Of a stretch of DNA of 64,000 nucleotides, positions 36,103-44,727 are shown one piece after another. Position numbers and translations under genes: made by a program. This DNA comes from Anaerobacillus arseniciselenatis (lineage in GTDB: Bacteria > Bacillota > Bacilli > Bacillales > Anaerobacillaceae), in contig NZ_MLQQ01000042.1 of NCBI RefSeq assembly GCF_001865995.1, positions 124,001 to 188,000 on the forward strand. Direction: 5' to 3'. A model generated the notes under the pieces. That model searched no databases and was not told where the DNA came from. It saw only the letters and a program-made list of their open reading frames with translations. The stretch's first letter is position 1; each line of letters opens with the position of its first letter.

Positions 36103-36330
36103 ATGAAAGAGTTAGTCGAAACCATTGCAAAAGCTCTTGTCGATCATCCCGAAGACGTTCATGTGAAGGAAGTTGAACATGAACAGTCCTTGACTTTACA
36201 GCTATCAGTCCATGCATCAGATATGGGAAAAGTTATTGGCAAGCAAGGACGAATTGCGAAAGCGATTCGCTCGGTTGTGTATGCAGCTGGCGCAAATCAT
36301 AAAAAGCGTATAAATCTAGAAATACTTTAG
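36103..36330 (+). CDS. khpA: KhpA, KH-domain RNA-binding protein (YlqC)
   Basis: A 75-residue single KH domain. The nucleic-acid-binding GxxG loop is in GKVIGKQGRIAKAIR. KhpA pairs with KhpB/Jag to bind RNA and affects cell elongation and FtsA levels in pneumococcus. The frame extends to ATG 36094, but AAGGGG (about 36087-36092) favours ATG 36103, MKELVETIAK, the family start. A terminator follows directly. Confidence 0.94.
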   Translation: MKELVETIAKALVDHPEDVHVKEVEHEQSLTLQLSVHASDMGKVIGKQGRIAKAIRSVVYAAGANHKKRINLEIL

Positions 36331-36360
36331 GGCAAGAGGGCTATCCTCTGCCCTTTTTAC
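36330..36360 (+). terminator. Rho-independent terminator after khpA
   Basis: GGGCAAGAGG pairs with CCTCTGCCC around GCTAT, followed by TTTTT. It starts at the last base of khpA. A fragment of repeat family 2 (CTGTCTAGCTTCAGCGCC) follows at about 36393-36410. Confidence 0.85.
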
Positions 36361-36389
36361 TTTAAAAAATAAGAAAGTATAAAAAACTG

Positions 36390-36420
36390 GAAACTGTCTA
36401 GCTTCAGCGCCTAAACCCTG
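36390..36420. repeat. Repeat family 2, remnant copy 4
   Basis: Only the left end is left, GAAACTGTCTAGCTTCAGCGCC, after which the similarity stops. Lies between khpA and ylqD. Confidence 0.6.
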
Positions 36421-36515
36421 TAATTATAATATTTTATAAAAATGTGTTAAAATTAAATAAATTTCTAATCTATTGTTTTTATATTGTGATTTATAATTAA
36501 TGATTGGGGTGCATT

Positions 36516-36923
36516 ATGAGAGTTATTAAAAAAGTTGTTGTGAAGCAAGTTTTAACGGAAATTAGGAAACAACTAATGATGGAAGATTATTTAAAGAAGA
36601 AAAAGCAAGTAGAGAAAGAAATTAAACAACTTGAGTTTCAGTTACATAAAAAGCTTAAAGCGAGTAAAAACAACTTTGAATATCAAAGTGCCCTCAAATC
36701 TTCATTTAATAAAGAGATCAAAGAACGGAACGATAAAGTAAAGATTATTGATTTTCAAATAGGGCAGTTAAATGACTTAGAAATCGGTACAGAGATCAAA
36801 GAACAAACCGTCGATACCTTATTTGAATTAAAAATTGGTGACGATTGGGACGCGTTTATTAATAAAACAGAAATTATTATTAAGGATGGCATTGTTCATG
36901 AAATCCGTGAAGGAGGAAATTAG
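36516..36923 (+). CDS. ylqD: YlqD family protein
   Basis: A 135-residue protein of the YlqD family, function unknown. N-terminal MRVIKKVVVKQVLTEIRKQ, central coiled-coil (about residues 25-65, KKKKQVEKEIKQLEFQLHKKL), and a C-terminal small beta region with GDDWDAFINKTEIIIKDGIVHEIRE. Genomic position between khpA and rimM is standard in Bacillus. GGGGTG before ATG 36516 sets the start rather than the TTG at 36504. Confidence 0.88.
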   Translation: MRVIKKVVVKQVLTEIRKQLMMEDYLKKKKQVEKEIKQLEFQLHKKLKASKNNFEYQSALKSSFNKEIKERNDKVKIIDFQIGQLNDLEIGTEIKEQTVDTLFELKIGDDWDAFINKTEIIIKDGIVHEIREGGN

Positions 36924-36929
36924 AAGCAA

Positions 36930-37448
36930 ATGATCAAATGGTTTAATGTAGGAAAAGTTGTTAATACTCATGGAGTAAGGGGCGAAGTTCGAGTCATCGC
37001 TACTACTGATTTTCCAGAAGAGCGATTTACGGTTGGCTCAAAACTATATTTAGAACACGAAAACTTAAATGGCAAGTTACCTCTCATCGTAACTAGTCAT
37101 CGCGAACATAAAAATTTCAATTTGTTAACCTTTGAAAATTATCCAAATATTAATGATGTAGAAGCATTTAAAGGTGGTATTTTACAAATAAGAGAAGATC
37201 AGCTTTCAGATCTAGATGAAGAAGAGTATTATTACTATGAAATCATTGGATGCGATGTTATGACTGAAGAAGGAGAGCATCTTGGAAAGATTAAAGAAAT
37301 TTTATCCCCAGGTGCGAATGATGTTTGGGTGATTCAAAGAAAAAATGGTGGAAAAGATTTATTGATCCCATACATAGAACAAGTTGTTAAAAAAGTAAAT
37401 GTCAATGAAAAAGAAGTGGTTATTCATTTAATGGAAGGTCTTGAATAA
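36930..37448 (+). CDS. rimM: Ribosome maturation factor RimM
   Basis: A 172-residue 16S/30S maturation protein. N-terminal domain [27 protein letters not shown] and C-terminal PRC barrel ([26 protein letters not shown] ... [11 protein letters not shown]) are clear. The GGAGG upstream is 14 bases away, a little far. Its stop directly precedes the trmD start. Confidence 0.95.
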   Translation: MIKWFNVGKVVNTHGVRGEVRVIATTDFPEERFTVGSKLYLEHENLNGKLPLIVTSHREHKNFNLLTFENYPNINDVEAFKGGILQIREDQLSDLDEEEYYYYEIIGCDVMTEEGEHLGKIKEILSPGANDVWVIQRKNGGKDLLIPYIEQVVKKVNVNEKEVVIHLMEGLE

Positions 37449-38186
37449 ATGCGCTTTGATATTTTAACTTTATTCCCGGAAATGTTTACTGGGGTTCTTG
37501 GTAATTCGATTTTAAAAAAAGCTGCTGAAAAACAACTTGTGTCCTATAATATTGTTGATTTTAGAGATTTCTCAGAGGATAAACATCAACGCGTCGATGA
37601 TTATCCTTATGGTGGAGGAGGGGGAATGGTTTTAACCCCGCAACCTATATTTGATGCGCTCGATCACGTTACAAAAAATGTCGGTACGAATAATCGGAAA
37701 GTAATTTTGTTGTGTCCACAAGGAGAACGCTATACTCAAAAAAAGGCTGAAGAGCTCGCTCAATGCGAACAATTAATTTTTATTTGTGGTCATTATGAAG
37801 GCTACGATGAAAGAATTCGAGAGCATCTTGTTACCGATGAGATTTCAATTGGCGACTATGTCCTAACTGGTGGGGAATTAGGTGCTATGGTAATTATAGA
37901 TAGTGTTTCGAGACTATTACCAGGAGTTTTAGGGAATGAAACATCTGCAGTAACAGATTCTTTTAGTAGTGGTTTATTAGAATACCCACATTACACTCGT
38001 CCTGTTGATTTTCGAGGTTTTAAAGTTCCAGATGTACTTACTTCTGGGCACCATAAAAATATCGAAGAATGGCGTCATAAAGAAGCGCTAAAACGGACAC
38101 TAACAAGAAGGCCAGATCTTATTAAAGTTCGAGAACTATCTGACAAAGAAAAATTGTGGTTGCAATCTATAGAGATAGAAGATTAA
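37449..38186 (+). CDS. trmD: tRNA (guanine-37-N1)-methyltransferase
   Basis: A 245-residue SPOUT-class enzyme methylating G37 of tRNAs, which prevents frameshifting. N-terminus [16 protein letters not shown]-binding trefoil knot [13 protein letters not shown] and [15 protein letters not shown], then PHYTRP and the C-terminal [10 protein letters not shown]. Start codon follows the rimM stop without a gap. Confidence 0.97.
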   Translation: MRFDILTLFPEMFTGVLGNSILKKAAEKQLVSYNIVDFRDFSEDKHQRVDDYPYGGGGGMVLTPQPIFDALDHVTKNVGTNNRKVILLCPQGERYTQKKAEELAQCEQLIFICGHYEGYDERIREHLVTDEISIGDYVLTGGELGAMVIIDSVSRLLPGVLGNETSAVTDSFSSGLLEYPHYTRPVDFRGFKVPDVLTSGHHKNIEEWRHKEALKRTLTRRPDLIKVRELSDKEKLWLQSIEIED

Positions 38187-38271
38187 AAGTTAAGCAAGGG
38201 TGTTTTCGTAAATATTATTGCTATTTGGATTGCCATTTGTAATAAAAAAGTCTAATAAAATAATTTAAACC

Positions 38272-38300
38272 TTGTATGATGGTATCGATTATGTTAATAT
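38272..38300 (+). promoter_or_regulatory. Possible sigma-A promoter of rplS
   Basis: TTGTAT at 38272-38277 and TAATAT at 38295-38300 with a 17-base spacer. The matches are moderate. Confidence 0.45.
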
Positions 38301-38307
38301 ATTCTTT

Positions 38308-38389
38308 GTGGCTTAGGCCAGTATCAAGATGTTCCGCTGCAACTAATTTTTTGTAAAGAGCATCTGTTAGGGAAGGAGGGAACTATACG
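38308..38389 (+). promoter_or_regulatory. Likely L19 leader (ribosomal protein autoregulatory RNA)
   Basis: Between the candidate promoter and rplS is a structured leader with AGATGTTCCGCTGCAA and a downstream AGAGCATCT, which can pair (AGATG / CATCT). The GTTCCGCTGC stretch and placement resemble the Firmicutes L19 leader family known from Rfam. A covariance search was not possible, so the assignment rests on memory of the motif and location. Confidence 0.55.
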
Positions 38390-38734
38390 ATGAACAACAT
38401 TATTAGAGAAGTAACTAAAGAGCAATTAAAATCTGATATCCCAGCTTTCCGTCCTGGAGACACTGTACGTGTACACGTAAAAGTTGTTGAGGGAACTCGT
38501 GAGCGTATTCAGGTATTTGAAGGTGTTGTTATTAAACGCCGTGGATCAGGTATTAGTGAAACTTTCATTGCCCGTAAAATTTCTTACGGAGTAGGTGTTG
38601 AACGTACATTCCCATTACATTCGCCGAAGATCGATAAGATCGAAGTGATGCGTCGTGGTAAAGTACGTCGTGCGAAACTGTACTACTTACGTGCACTTCG
38701 TGGAAAAGCGGCTCGTATTAAAGAAATTCGATAA
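38390..38734 (+). CDS. rplS: 50S ribosomal protein L19
   Basis: A 114-residue protein at the 30S-50S interface. It has the typical [48 protein letters not shown] and C-terminal [23 protein letters not shown] lies upstream. A short reading frame overlapping its 3' end in another frame is spurious. Confidence 0.97.
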   Translation: MNNIIREVTKEQLKSDIPAFRPGDTVRVHVKVVEGTRERIQVFEGVVIKRRGSGISETFIARKISYGVGVERTFPLHSPKIDKIEVMRRGKVRRAKLYYLRALRGKAARIKEIR

Positions 38735-38835
38735 TCAATTAGAAAAGAAGGGGCTTGGTTTACCAAGCTCCTTTTTTCCACGTATGTTAACGCCGAGTTT
38801 ATATTTTTTTAGCATTTTAACTTGCCAAAGCCAAG

Positions 38836-39012
38836 CAAGGCGCTTGCGCTTTTCTAAAAAATAAGAAATTGTAAAATTTTTGAACTTCGAAAACTGTCTA
38901 GCTTCAGGCGCCATCGGCTCGACCACTTCAGTCCTTCCTTTGCGGTCTAAAACCTGACCGCTACGGGCAGGCCTTCCAGTGGTTTTCGCCGATAGACAGG
39001 CGCCTTACGCTT
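38836..39012. repeat. Repeat family 2, copies between rplS and lepB
   Basis: A right-end fragment (AAGGCGCTTGCGCTTTTCT, 38837-38856) is followed by a full copy 5 (38895-39018: CTGTCTAGCTTCAGGCGCC to GACAGGCGCCTTACGCTTTTCTT). Copy 5 is very similar to copies 1 and 3 near coaBC, and again ends just before a GGAGG, here the ribosome binding site of lepB. Confidence 0.78.
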
Positions 39013-39032
39013 TTCTTATGGAGGATACATAT

Positions 39033-39584
39033 ATGTCTGATGCGAAAACTGAATCGTGGGAATGGTTAAAGGCCATTTTTATTGCTTTGTTGCTTGCTTT
39101 TATTATCCGTTATTTTTTATTTGCGCCAATCGTTGTTGATGGTCAATCGATGATGCCTACGTTACAAAATAATGACCGTTTAATTGTAAATAAAATTGGT
39201 TATACAATAGGTAAACCAGATCGCTTTGACATCGTTGTTTTTCAGGCTACAGCTGAAAAAGACTATATTAAACGAGTGATTGGTATACCGGGAGATACGA
39301 TAACTTACGAAAATGATATTTTATATATTAATGGTGAGGCTTATGACGAGCCGTATATAAAGGACTATAAAGAAACTACGAATAACTTACCTTTTACGGG
39401 TGACTTTACGTTAGAAGATTATACAGGCCACGCAGTTGTCCCAGAAGGACATTTATTTGTCCTTGGTGATAATCGGCAACATAGTAAAGATAGCCGTCAT
39501 ATTGGCTTTATTTCATATGAGCGAGTGATAGGAAGTGCGAACGTTGTTTTTTGGCCTTTTTCTGAAATTAGAATAGCAAAGTAG
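39033..39584 (+). CDS. lepB: Type I signal peptidase
   Basis: A 183-residue membrane peptidase with one N-terminal transmembrane helix (about residues 12-31) and an outward-facing catalytic domain. Nucleophile Ser39 in DGQSMMPTL and general base Lys80 in [12 protein letters not shown] are visible; the LGDNRxxSxDSR box is present as [15 protein letters not shown]. The frame runs upstream into repeat copy 5, but GGAGG (39020-39024) fixes the start at 39033. Cleaves exported preproteins. Gene symbol sipS/lepB usage varies. Confidence 0.94.
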   Translation: MSDAKTESWEWLKAIFIALLLAFIIRYFLFAPIVVDGQSMMPTLQNNDRLIVNKIGYTIGKPDRFDIVVFQATAEKDYIKRVIGIPGDTITYENDILYINGEAYDEPYIKDYKETTNNLPFTGDFTLEDYTGHAVVPEGHLFVLGDNRQHSKDSRHIGFISYERVIGSANVVFWPFSEIRIAK

Positions 39585-39592
39585 GTGGAACA

Positions 39593-40438
39593 ATGTCGAC
39601 AATACAATGGTTTCCTGGCCACATGGCGAAAGCTCGTCGTGAAGTAACTGAAAAATTAAAACAGATTGATGTTGTATTTGAACTAGTAGATGCGAGAGTA
39701 CCACTTTCATCAAGAAATCCTATGATAGATGAGCTAGTTAGTCATAAACCAAGGCTGATCCTTCTTAATAAAGCAGATCTTGCGGACTCTGCTGTTACTG
39801 AACAATGGAGCCATTATTTTCAACAAAAAGGTTTTAAAGTAATCTCTATTGACTCGCAAACGGGAAAAGGGACCGAAAAGATTGCAGCTACTGCTAAAGA
39901 GCTTTCTATAGATCTATTAGAAAAGTTAAAAGCAAAAGGTATGAAGCCTCGAGCAATACGTGCTTTAATTTTAGGGATTCCTAATGTAGGAAAATCAACA
40001 TTAATCAATCGTTTAGCTAAGAAGAAAATTGCTAAAACTGGGGATCGACCTGGTATTACGAAACAACAGCAATGGATTAAAGTAGGAAAAGATTTAGAAC
40101 TTTTAGATACCCCGGGAATTCTATGGCCTAAATTTGAAGATCAAGTGGTTGGTTACCGTTTAGCAGCTACAGGGGCAATAAAAGATGAAATTTTAGATTT
40201 TCAAGATGTTGCTGTCTTCTTACTTAAATATTTAAAAGAGCATTATCCGAAGCCGTTAATGGAACGGTTTAAGTTAACAGAATTGAATGAGGATATCGTA
40301 GAGCTTTTTGATGCCATAGGTAAAAATCGGGGCTTACTAATGAGTGGTGGTTACATTGACTATGATAAAGCTGCCGAATTAATTCTAAGAGAATTCCGAT
40401 CTTGCAAAATAGGTAAGATTACACTAGAAAAACCTTAA
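39593..40438 (+). CDS. rbgA: Ribosome biogenesis GTPase RbgA (YlqF)
   Basis: A 281-residue circularly permuted GTPase needed for late 50S assembly. Order of motifs: [13 protein letters not shown]4 (LLNKADLAD), G1 ([16 protein letters not shown]), G2 GITKQQQW, G3 [10 protein letters not shown], and a C-terminal helical RNA-binding domain. AGGTGG precedes the ATG. Confidence 0.96.
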   Translation: MSTIQWFPGHMAKARREVTEKLKQIDVVFELVDARVPLSSRNPMIDELVSHKPRLILLNKADLADSAVTEQWSHYFQQKGFKVISIDSQTGKGTEKIAATAKELSIDLLEKLKAKGMKPRAIRALILGIPNVGKSTLINRLAKKKIAKTGDRPGITKQQQWIKVGKDLELLDTPGILWPKFEDQVVGYRLAATGAIKDEILDFQDVAVFLLKYLKEHYPKPLMERFKLTELNEDIVELFDAIGKNRGLLMSGGYIDYDKAAELILREFRSCKIGKITLEKP

Positions 40439-40455
40439 TTTTTTACTAAAAAAAT

Positions 40456-40567
40456 AAAAGCTTTAGGCTAGCCCAGAAGTGTTTCTCAGTTATACAAGAC
40501 TTTTTACCTATTTAATGTTACATCGTCTATTTTCTGAGAAAACACTTTATTTTGGCTAGCTTTTTCT
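40456..40567 (+). terminator. Very long two-part hairpin terminator after rbgA
   Basis: AAGC..GGCTAGCC and GGCTAGCTTTTT form the base. GAAGTGTTTCTCAG and CTGAGAAAACACTTT form the upper stem. About 112 bases in all. Confidence 0.72.
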
Positions 40568-40654
40568 ATTGTTGAGTTAAACAGTAACCTTATTTTTACC
40601 GATATGAAAATATATAGAGTAAAATAATTTTAAGTAATGGGAGAGCTTACTAAA

Positions 40655-41437
40655 GTGAATTTATCAATTAAAGAAGTGGAACAACTTTTAGAAGAAAATT
40701 GTATGATTTGTGACTCAATTATAGAAAAAATAAAAGCGGACAATAGAAAAGGTGTACAAAAAGCATTTTTAAAATGGGAGAAGAAACGAGAAAAAGAGCA
40801 GTTGTTGGAAGAAAATTTTCAAGAGATGTTAAAATATGAACAACAATTACGCATGAGGAAAATTTCTTTAATTGCTGGTATTGATGAAGTGGGAAGAGGC
40901 CCTTTAGCAGGCCCTGTAGTAGCTGCTGCGGTTATATTACCAGAAAATTTCAAGTTATTAGGGCTAACTGATTCTAAAAAATTAAATAAGAAAAATAGAG
41001 AGACTTTTTATGAAACAATTACTACAGAAGCTGTTAGTATCGGAATCGGGGTTGTAAGTGCTGAAGAAATAGACCGTGTTAATATTTATGAAGCTACGAA
41101 AATCGCGATGCAACAGGCAATTAATGAGCTCTCTGTCACTCCTGAGCATTTGTTAATAGATGCGATGCAACTTCCGACTACTATTGAACAAACTTCTATT
41201 ATTAAAGGCGATAGTAAAAGTATTTCGATTGCTGCAAGTTCAATTATTGCAAAGGTAACTCGAGACAGATATATGGAGCGATTAGCAAAACAACTTCCAC
41301 ATTACGGATTTGACAAACATATGGGATATGGCACTGTAGAGCATTTAAACGCCATTGACCGACATGGAATTTGTGTTGAACATCGAAAATCATTTGCGCC
41401 TATTCGTGAGCGCTGTTTTACAAACACATTATTTTGA
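40655..41437 (+). CDS. rnhB: Ribonuclease HII
   Basis: A 260-residue enzyme removing ribonucleotides from DNA and RNA-DNA hybrids. Catalytic motifs: IAGIDEVGRGPLAGPVVAAAVIL (Asp, Glu), LTDSKKL, LLIDAMQL (Asp) and ASIIAKVTRDRYM. An N-terminal helical extension of about 70 residues is typical of Bacillus RnhB. The frame opens at ATG 40637, but GGGAGAG (40639-40645) lies inside that extension and points to GTG 40655, starting MNLSIKEVE. Confidence 0.94.
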   Translation: MNLSIKEVEQLLEENCMICDSIIEKIKADNRKGVQKAFLKWEKKREKEQLLEENFQEMLKYEQQLRMRKISLIAGIDEVGRGPLAGPVVAAAVILPENFKLLGLTDSKKLNKKNRETFYETITTEAVSIGIGVVSAEEIDRVNIYEATKIAMQQAINELSVTPEHLLIDAMQLPTTIEQTSIIKGDSKSISIAASSIIAKVTRDRYMERLAKQLPHYGFDKHMGYGTVEHLNAIDRHGICVEHRKSFAPIRERCFTNTLF

Positions 41438-41534
41438 CATATACAATTGTAGGTAATAAGTACTGAAGTGTCGCTATGTACTTGATTAAGATGTCTGTTA
41501 CTTTCTAATTAAACAATGCTAGGTGGTGAATGGT

Positions 41535-43181
41535 TTGTTTCAAACGAATATGGTGCAGTCGGTATTAAAAGGTTTAGACCCAATTCATCATAAAGCAGTT
41601 TCTTTAACGCCGGATCAAGTATTTAATGGAAAAATTACAAAGTTGTATCCAGGGCAATTAGCTTCTCTACAATTAGGGGGATTAACCCTTACTGCTAAGC
41701 TAGAAGCTGCTTTAACGGCTGGGAAGCGTTATTGGTTCCAAGTGCAGCCAGGAGAAGGGATACCAGTTTTAAAAGTTCTTGAAATGCAAGGAGAGCATCG
41801 CAATAGCGGCAATGGAGAACAAGCATTACGCCAGTTAGGTATGAGTAATACGAAGGTTAATGAAATGCTTGTCAGTCATTTGGCAAAAGAAGAGGTTCCT
41901 TTCTTTAGGGATCAAGTTAAAAATGGAGCGCAAACGTTAAAAGAGCTCGGTATGGCAAATGAGCGTGGCTTTTCAACCGTACAAGCCCTTATTGAAAGGA
42001 ATTTACCGATTACTCCAAATACCTTCTTGGCCATGCAAAGTGTTATCGATGGAAAGGGGTTATCAATTCAGCTTGAAGAGATTTACGGGGTGTTGCAAAG
42101 GGAAAGTGCTAAACAACCTGCTTTGCAACAACTTTATGATATGGTTCATAAAATAAGAAGTGAAGCAACTATAAATTTAGATCGGCCTTATGTCGTAGAG
42201 GCGTTAAATTCGTTTTTATCCGAGGGGGATCAATCACCAAAATCAAAGTATTGGCAAAACGAACTAGTAAAGTTAGGCGTAATTAAAAATAATACATCCT
42301 CTCAGCAACTATTAGCTCAACTTAAAGAAATGGTAACGGTGGCTAATGAAAAACAACTTAGAACTCTTTGGCCGACAATATCGAAAGAAGAAATTATATC
42401 ATTGATAAATCAAGGCAAAATTAACCGTTTATTTAGTAGTGTAGTTTTAGGTACGGGAGCAAAACAGAATTTACAACCGTTGTTAAGTTTTTTTTCAAAA
42501 GACCATGAATTCTCATACAACAATGACAATACATTATTGAAGCAACTAACCTCAATTATAAAGTTAGTTGGTTATCAATATGAACGTGATGTATCAAATT
42601 TTTTTCAGCAACAAAATAATAGTAGCGAGAAATTACTTTTACAATTAAAGTCGTCTCTAATAGAAGCTCATAAACTTGATTTACCAAGCTCGCTTTCTCA
42701 AAAAGTTGAATCGATCCTACATCGTATTACTGGACAACAGCTACTTTTAAGTAATCAAGAAGGTCCGATCACTAATTATGCTGTAATGGTACCTTTAAGA
42801 TTATTAGGAACACCAACCGATTTAACGATCCAGTGGCAAGGAAGAAAAAATGAACGTGGCAAACTAGACCCGAACCATTGTAGAATTCTATTTTATATTA
42901 ACCTACATCATTTAAAGGAAACGATTGTTGATGTACAAATTCAAAATCGGATTGTATCACTACACGTTATTAATGAGCATGAAAAGCCAGGGACGCTTAT
43001 AAATGCTTTGCGACCTACTTTAAAGAATGCATTATTTGATCTTAATTATCACCTTTCTTCTGTTAAATGGAGTCAGCCGAACGTGCGAACTACAAATAAC
43101 CAAAATCGAAATATACCTCGCCATTCCAATGATCTTTATCAATCAAATCGTTCTTATCAAGGGGTGGATATTAGAATATGA
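41535..43181 (+). CDS. ylqG: YlqG: large protein with FliK-like C-terminal region
   Basis: A protein of about 548 residues at the B. subtilis ylqG place. The N-terminal region (VFNGKITKLYPGQLASLQLGG) looks like a small beta domain; the middle is Gln/Ser-rich and helical. The C-terminal 110 residues (VPLRLLGTPTDLTIQWQGRK ... LINALRPTLKNALFDLNYHLSSVKW) have the beta-strand plus LRPxLxxxL plus SVxx pattern of FliK hook-length control domains. The start is uncertain: AGGTGG at 41521-41526 best serves the TTG at 41535; GTG codons at 41523 and 41526 are the alternatives. It overlaps ylqH by four bases. No signal peptide seen. Confidence 0.8.
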   Translation: MFQTNMVQSVLKGLDPIHHKAVSLTPDQVFNGKITKLYPGQLASLQLGGLTLTAKLEAALTAGKRYWFQVQPGEGIPVLKVLEMQGEHRNSGNGEQALRQLGMSNTKVNEMLVSHLAKEEVPFFRDQVKNGAQTLKELGMANERGFSTVQALIERNLPITPNTFLAMQSVIDGKGLSIQLEEIYGVLQRESAKQPALQQLYDMVHKIRSEATINLDRPYVVEALNSFLSEGDQSPKSKYWQNELVKLGVIKNNTSSQQLLAQLKEMVTVANEKQLRTLWPTISKEEIISLINQGKINRLFSSVVLGTGAKQNLQPLLSFFSKDHEFSYNNDNTLLKQLTSIIKLVGYQYERDVSNFFQQQNNSSEKLLLQLKSSLIEAHKLDLPSSLSQKVESILHRITGQQLLLSNQEGPITNYAVMVPLRLLGTPTDLTIQWQGRKNERGKLDPNHCRILFYINLHHLKETIVDVQIQNRIVSLHVINEHEKPGTLINALRPTLKNALFDLNYHLSSVKWSQPNVRTTNNQNRNIPRHSNDLYQSNRSYQGVDIRI

Positions 43182-43489
43182 ATGAAGAAAATGGAAAAAA
43201 ACAAGCGGTTGCTCTAACTTATAACAATGAGGAAGATACAGCCCCAAAAGTTATTGCTAAAGGAAAAGGCTTTGTAGCTGATGAGTTATTAAAAGAAGCA
43301 CTAAAGCATAATATACCAATCCAAGAAGACGCTAGTCTCGTTCAGCTTCTAAGTCAACTTGAAATCAACGAAGCCATTCCAGAGGAATTATACGCAGTGA
43401 TAGCAGAAATTTTTGCGTTTATTTATCGTATTGATAAAAATAAGACGTTGGAAATTGAATCTAAAAGTAAAAACAGCCTGTCAACCTAA
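43178..43489 (+). CDS. ylqH: YlqH: FlhB C-terminal domain-like protein
   Basis: A 103-residue protein equivalent to the cytoplasmic C-terminal half of the flagellar export-gate protein FlhB. Aligns by eye with FlhB from just after its NPTH cleavage site: AVALTYNNEEDTAPKVIAKGKGFVADELLKEA, HNIPIQEDASLVQLL, IPEELYAVIAEIFAFIYR. The transmembrane half of FlhB and the NPTH motif itself are not present. Overlaps ylqG by four bases (ATGA). Ends in a terminator that begins before its stop codon. Confidence 0.9.
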   Translation: MNEENGKKQAVALTYNNEEDTAPKVIAKGKGFVADELLKEALKHNIPIQEDASLVQLLSQLEINEAIPEELYAVIAEIFAFIYRIDKNKTLEIESKSKNSLST

Positions 43490-43530
43490 ACAATGTTCTT
43501 TTTGAATTGTCTTACATTAGGCTCTTTTTT
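43474..43530 (+). terminator. Terminator of ylqG-ylqH
   Basis: AGCCT...TAAACAAT pairs with ATTGT...TTAGGCT, followed by TTTTTT. The left arm overlaps the last codons of ylqH. A second hairpin (about 43539-43580, TTGTTATTTGCTTTTT / AAAAAGCAACAA) follows. Confidence 0.75.
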
Positions 43531-43726
43531 AATATGATGGTTGTTATTTGCTTTTTAAGTCGGATCAAAAAGCAACAATCTTTATGAAACAGCCTTAATT
43601 TAATAAAGGTAACATCTCTTATCGTAAAAATAGAACCTTTGGGTAAACTATCATTAATAAAATGATTGTTGTTTAAAGGTACTTTTGCCTACAGTCAGCA
43701 TTTTACGAAAAGAGGTGTTCTTTTTT

Positions 43727-43927
43727 ATGGAAATGAATCATTTACAACACTATTTACAACATCATTTTTCCCGGGAAGAAATAGCTGAAGAATTTGGGGT
43801 TCATCGCCCAACGGTAGATAGGGAATTAAGTACATTGATTGGAAAGAAAAAAAATCTTAAAAAGGGTGGTGATCGTGATGAAAAAGAAAAGAAACTTCGA
43901 TCCGAATCCAAAAACTCCTCTAGATAA
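43727..43927 (+). CDS. Small helix-turn-helix protein, function unknown
   Basis: A 66-residue protein. Residues about 14-32, SREEIAEEFGVHRPTVDREL, form a clear helix-turn-helix like those in IS30-type or sigma-like regulators; the C-terminal half is strongly charged (KKKNLKKGGDRDEKEKK). AGAGGTG is 9 bases before the ATG. It overlaps the following gene by 50 bases in another frame. I do not recognise a named family. Possibly a small DNA-binding regulator of the next gene, but this is inference. The charged tail is partly dictated by the overlap. Confidence 0.6.
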   Translation: MEMNHLQHYLQHHFSREEIAEEFGVHRPTVDRELSTLIGKKKNLKKGGDRDEKEKKLRSESKNSSR

Positions 43928-44135
43928 TTGGAGTGTTGATACAGACCCTGCGATTATGTCTGGCGATCATTGGGCAGAGGAAGAAAACTCACCGTTAGAA
44001 CAGTTGGACTTTTTTGAAAATGGCAATTGTGAAGAAGTTAGTTCTAAAAAGGAACATCCATATCACATATTTATGCACCCGACGATTAATGTTAGCTATG
44101 GAAATATAAAAAGGGATCAACGAAGAAATAAATAG
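43878..44135 (+). CDS. Small conserved-looking protein (possibly DUF3905-like)
   Basis: An 85-residue protein starting MKKKRNFDPNPKTPLDNWSVDTDPAIMSGDHWAEEE in pattern and ending with HPYHIFMHPTINVSYGN. The DPAIMSGDxW and FMHPTxxVSYG stretches resemble, from memory, the DUF3905 family of sporulating Bacillaceae; I could not check. GGGTGGTGATC precedes the ATG. It overlaps the helix-turn-helix gene by 50 bases. Function unknown. The acidic middle region and lack of hydrophobic segment suggest a soluble protein. Confidence 0.65.
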   Translation: MKKKRNFDPNPKTPLDNWSVDTDPAIMSGDHWAEEENSPLEQLDFFENGNCEEVSSKKEHPYHIFMHPTINVSYGNIKRDQRRNK

Positions 44136-44155
44136 CTAAACCTAAAACTTTTAAT

Positions 44156-44274
44156 AAGGGCTTCCTTGATGGTGAAAGTACAACTAATTAGTACTAAATA
44201 TAGTTTGAAATATATTTCTGCTTTATTTGGTTTTCTGATGGTAACTGATACTTTACTATAAGGTAGCCTTTTTT
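44156..44274 (+). terminator. Very long hairpin terminator after the two small genes
   Basis: AAGGGCTTCCTT (44156-44167) pairs with AAGGTAGCCTT (44260-44270), followed by TTTT. Inside is AGTACAACTAATTAGTACT. Length is about 119 bases. Confidence 0.65.
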
Positions 44275-44275
44275 G

Positions 44276-44700
44276 TTGGTAAGTTGGTAAGTTGGTAAGT
44301 TGGTTTGTTGGTTAGTTTGTTAGTTGGACAGGAAAAACATGACCTTTACATGTTTAGAAGAAGATGCTCCTTCGGTTACTCGTCACAAACCTTCATGAAG
44401 ATTTCTACAAGAGGTATTTCATGATGTTATTGAAGTCAGTGTGCAGTAACGTTTCAGAGCATGCTTCTTCGTCGCAAAGTAGCATGGAGTAATCTCGAAG
44501 GTGTTATTTATGGTGTGAGGTCAACAGTTTTGGTAACGGGATTGCCATCATGAGGGTTTCGTATGAAAAAAAGGCGGATGATTTCGTGAACGAGCGTCTG
44601 AGATTCGATAGAAGGTCACGGCGAAGTGAAGGAAATCATTCGCCTTTTTACTTTTTGATGCTAAATATGACAAACAACCGCAATGGGGGTTATGTATGAA
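44276..44700. repeat. Dispersed hairpin repeat family 1, composite copy E
   Basis: Left part is expanded: TTGGTAAGTTGGTAAGTTGG and TTGGTTTGTTGGTTAG. It is interrupted by about 170 bases bounded by an inverted repeat, GAAGAAGATGCTC (44357-44369) and GAGCATGCTTCTTC (44457-44470), with CATGAAGATTTC / ATTTCATG inside. Then ACGGGATTGCCATCATGAGGGTTTCGTATG and the standard hairpin: AAAAGGCGGATGATTTC (44569-44585) with GAAATCATTCGCCTTTT (44632-44648). A minus-strand reading frame across it is a by-product. Confidence 0.78.
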
Positions 44701-44727
44701 ATTTTTATAAAAAATAAAAATCAATAC

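Noticed and set aside
38655-38864. Plus-strand frame of 69 codons overlapping the end of rplS
   Set aside because: Out of frame with rplS and running into non-coding repeat sequence; no ribosome binding site.
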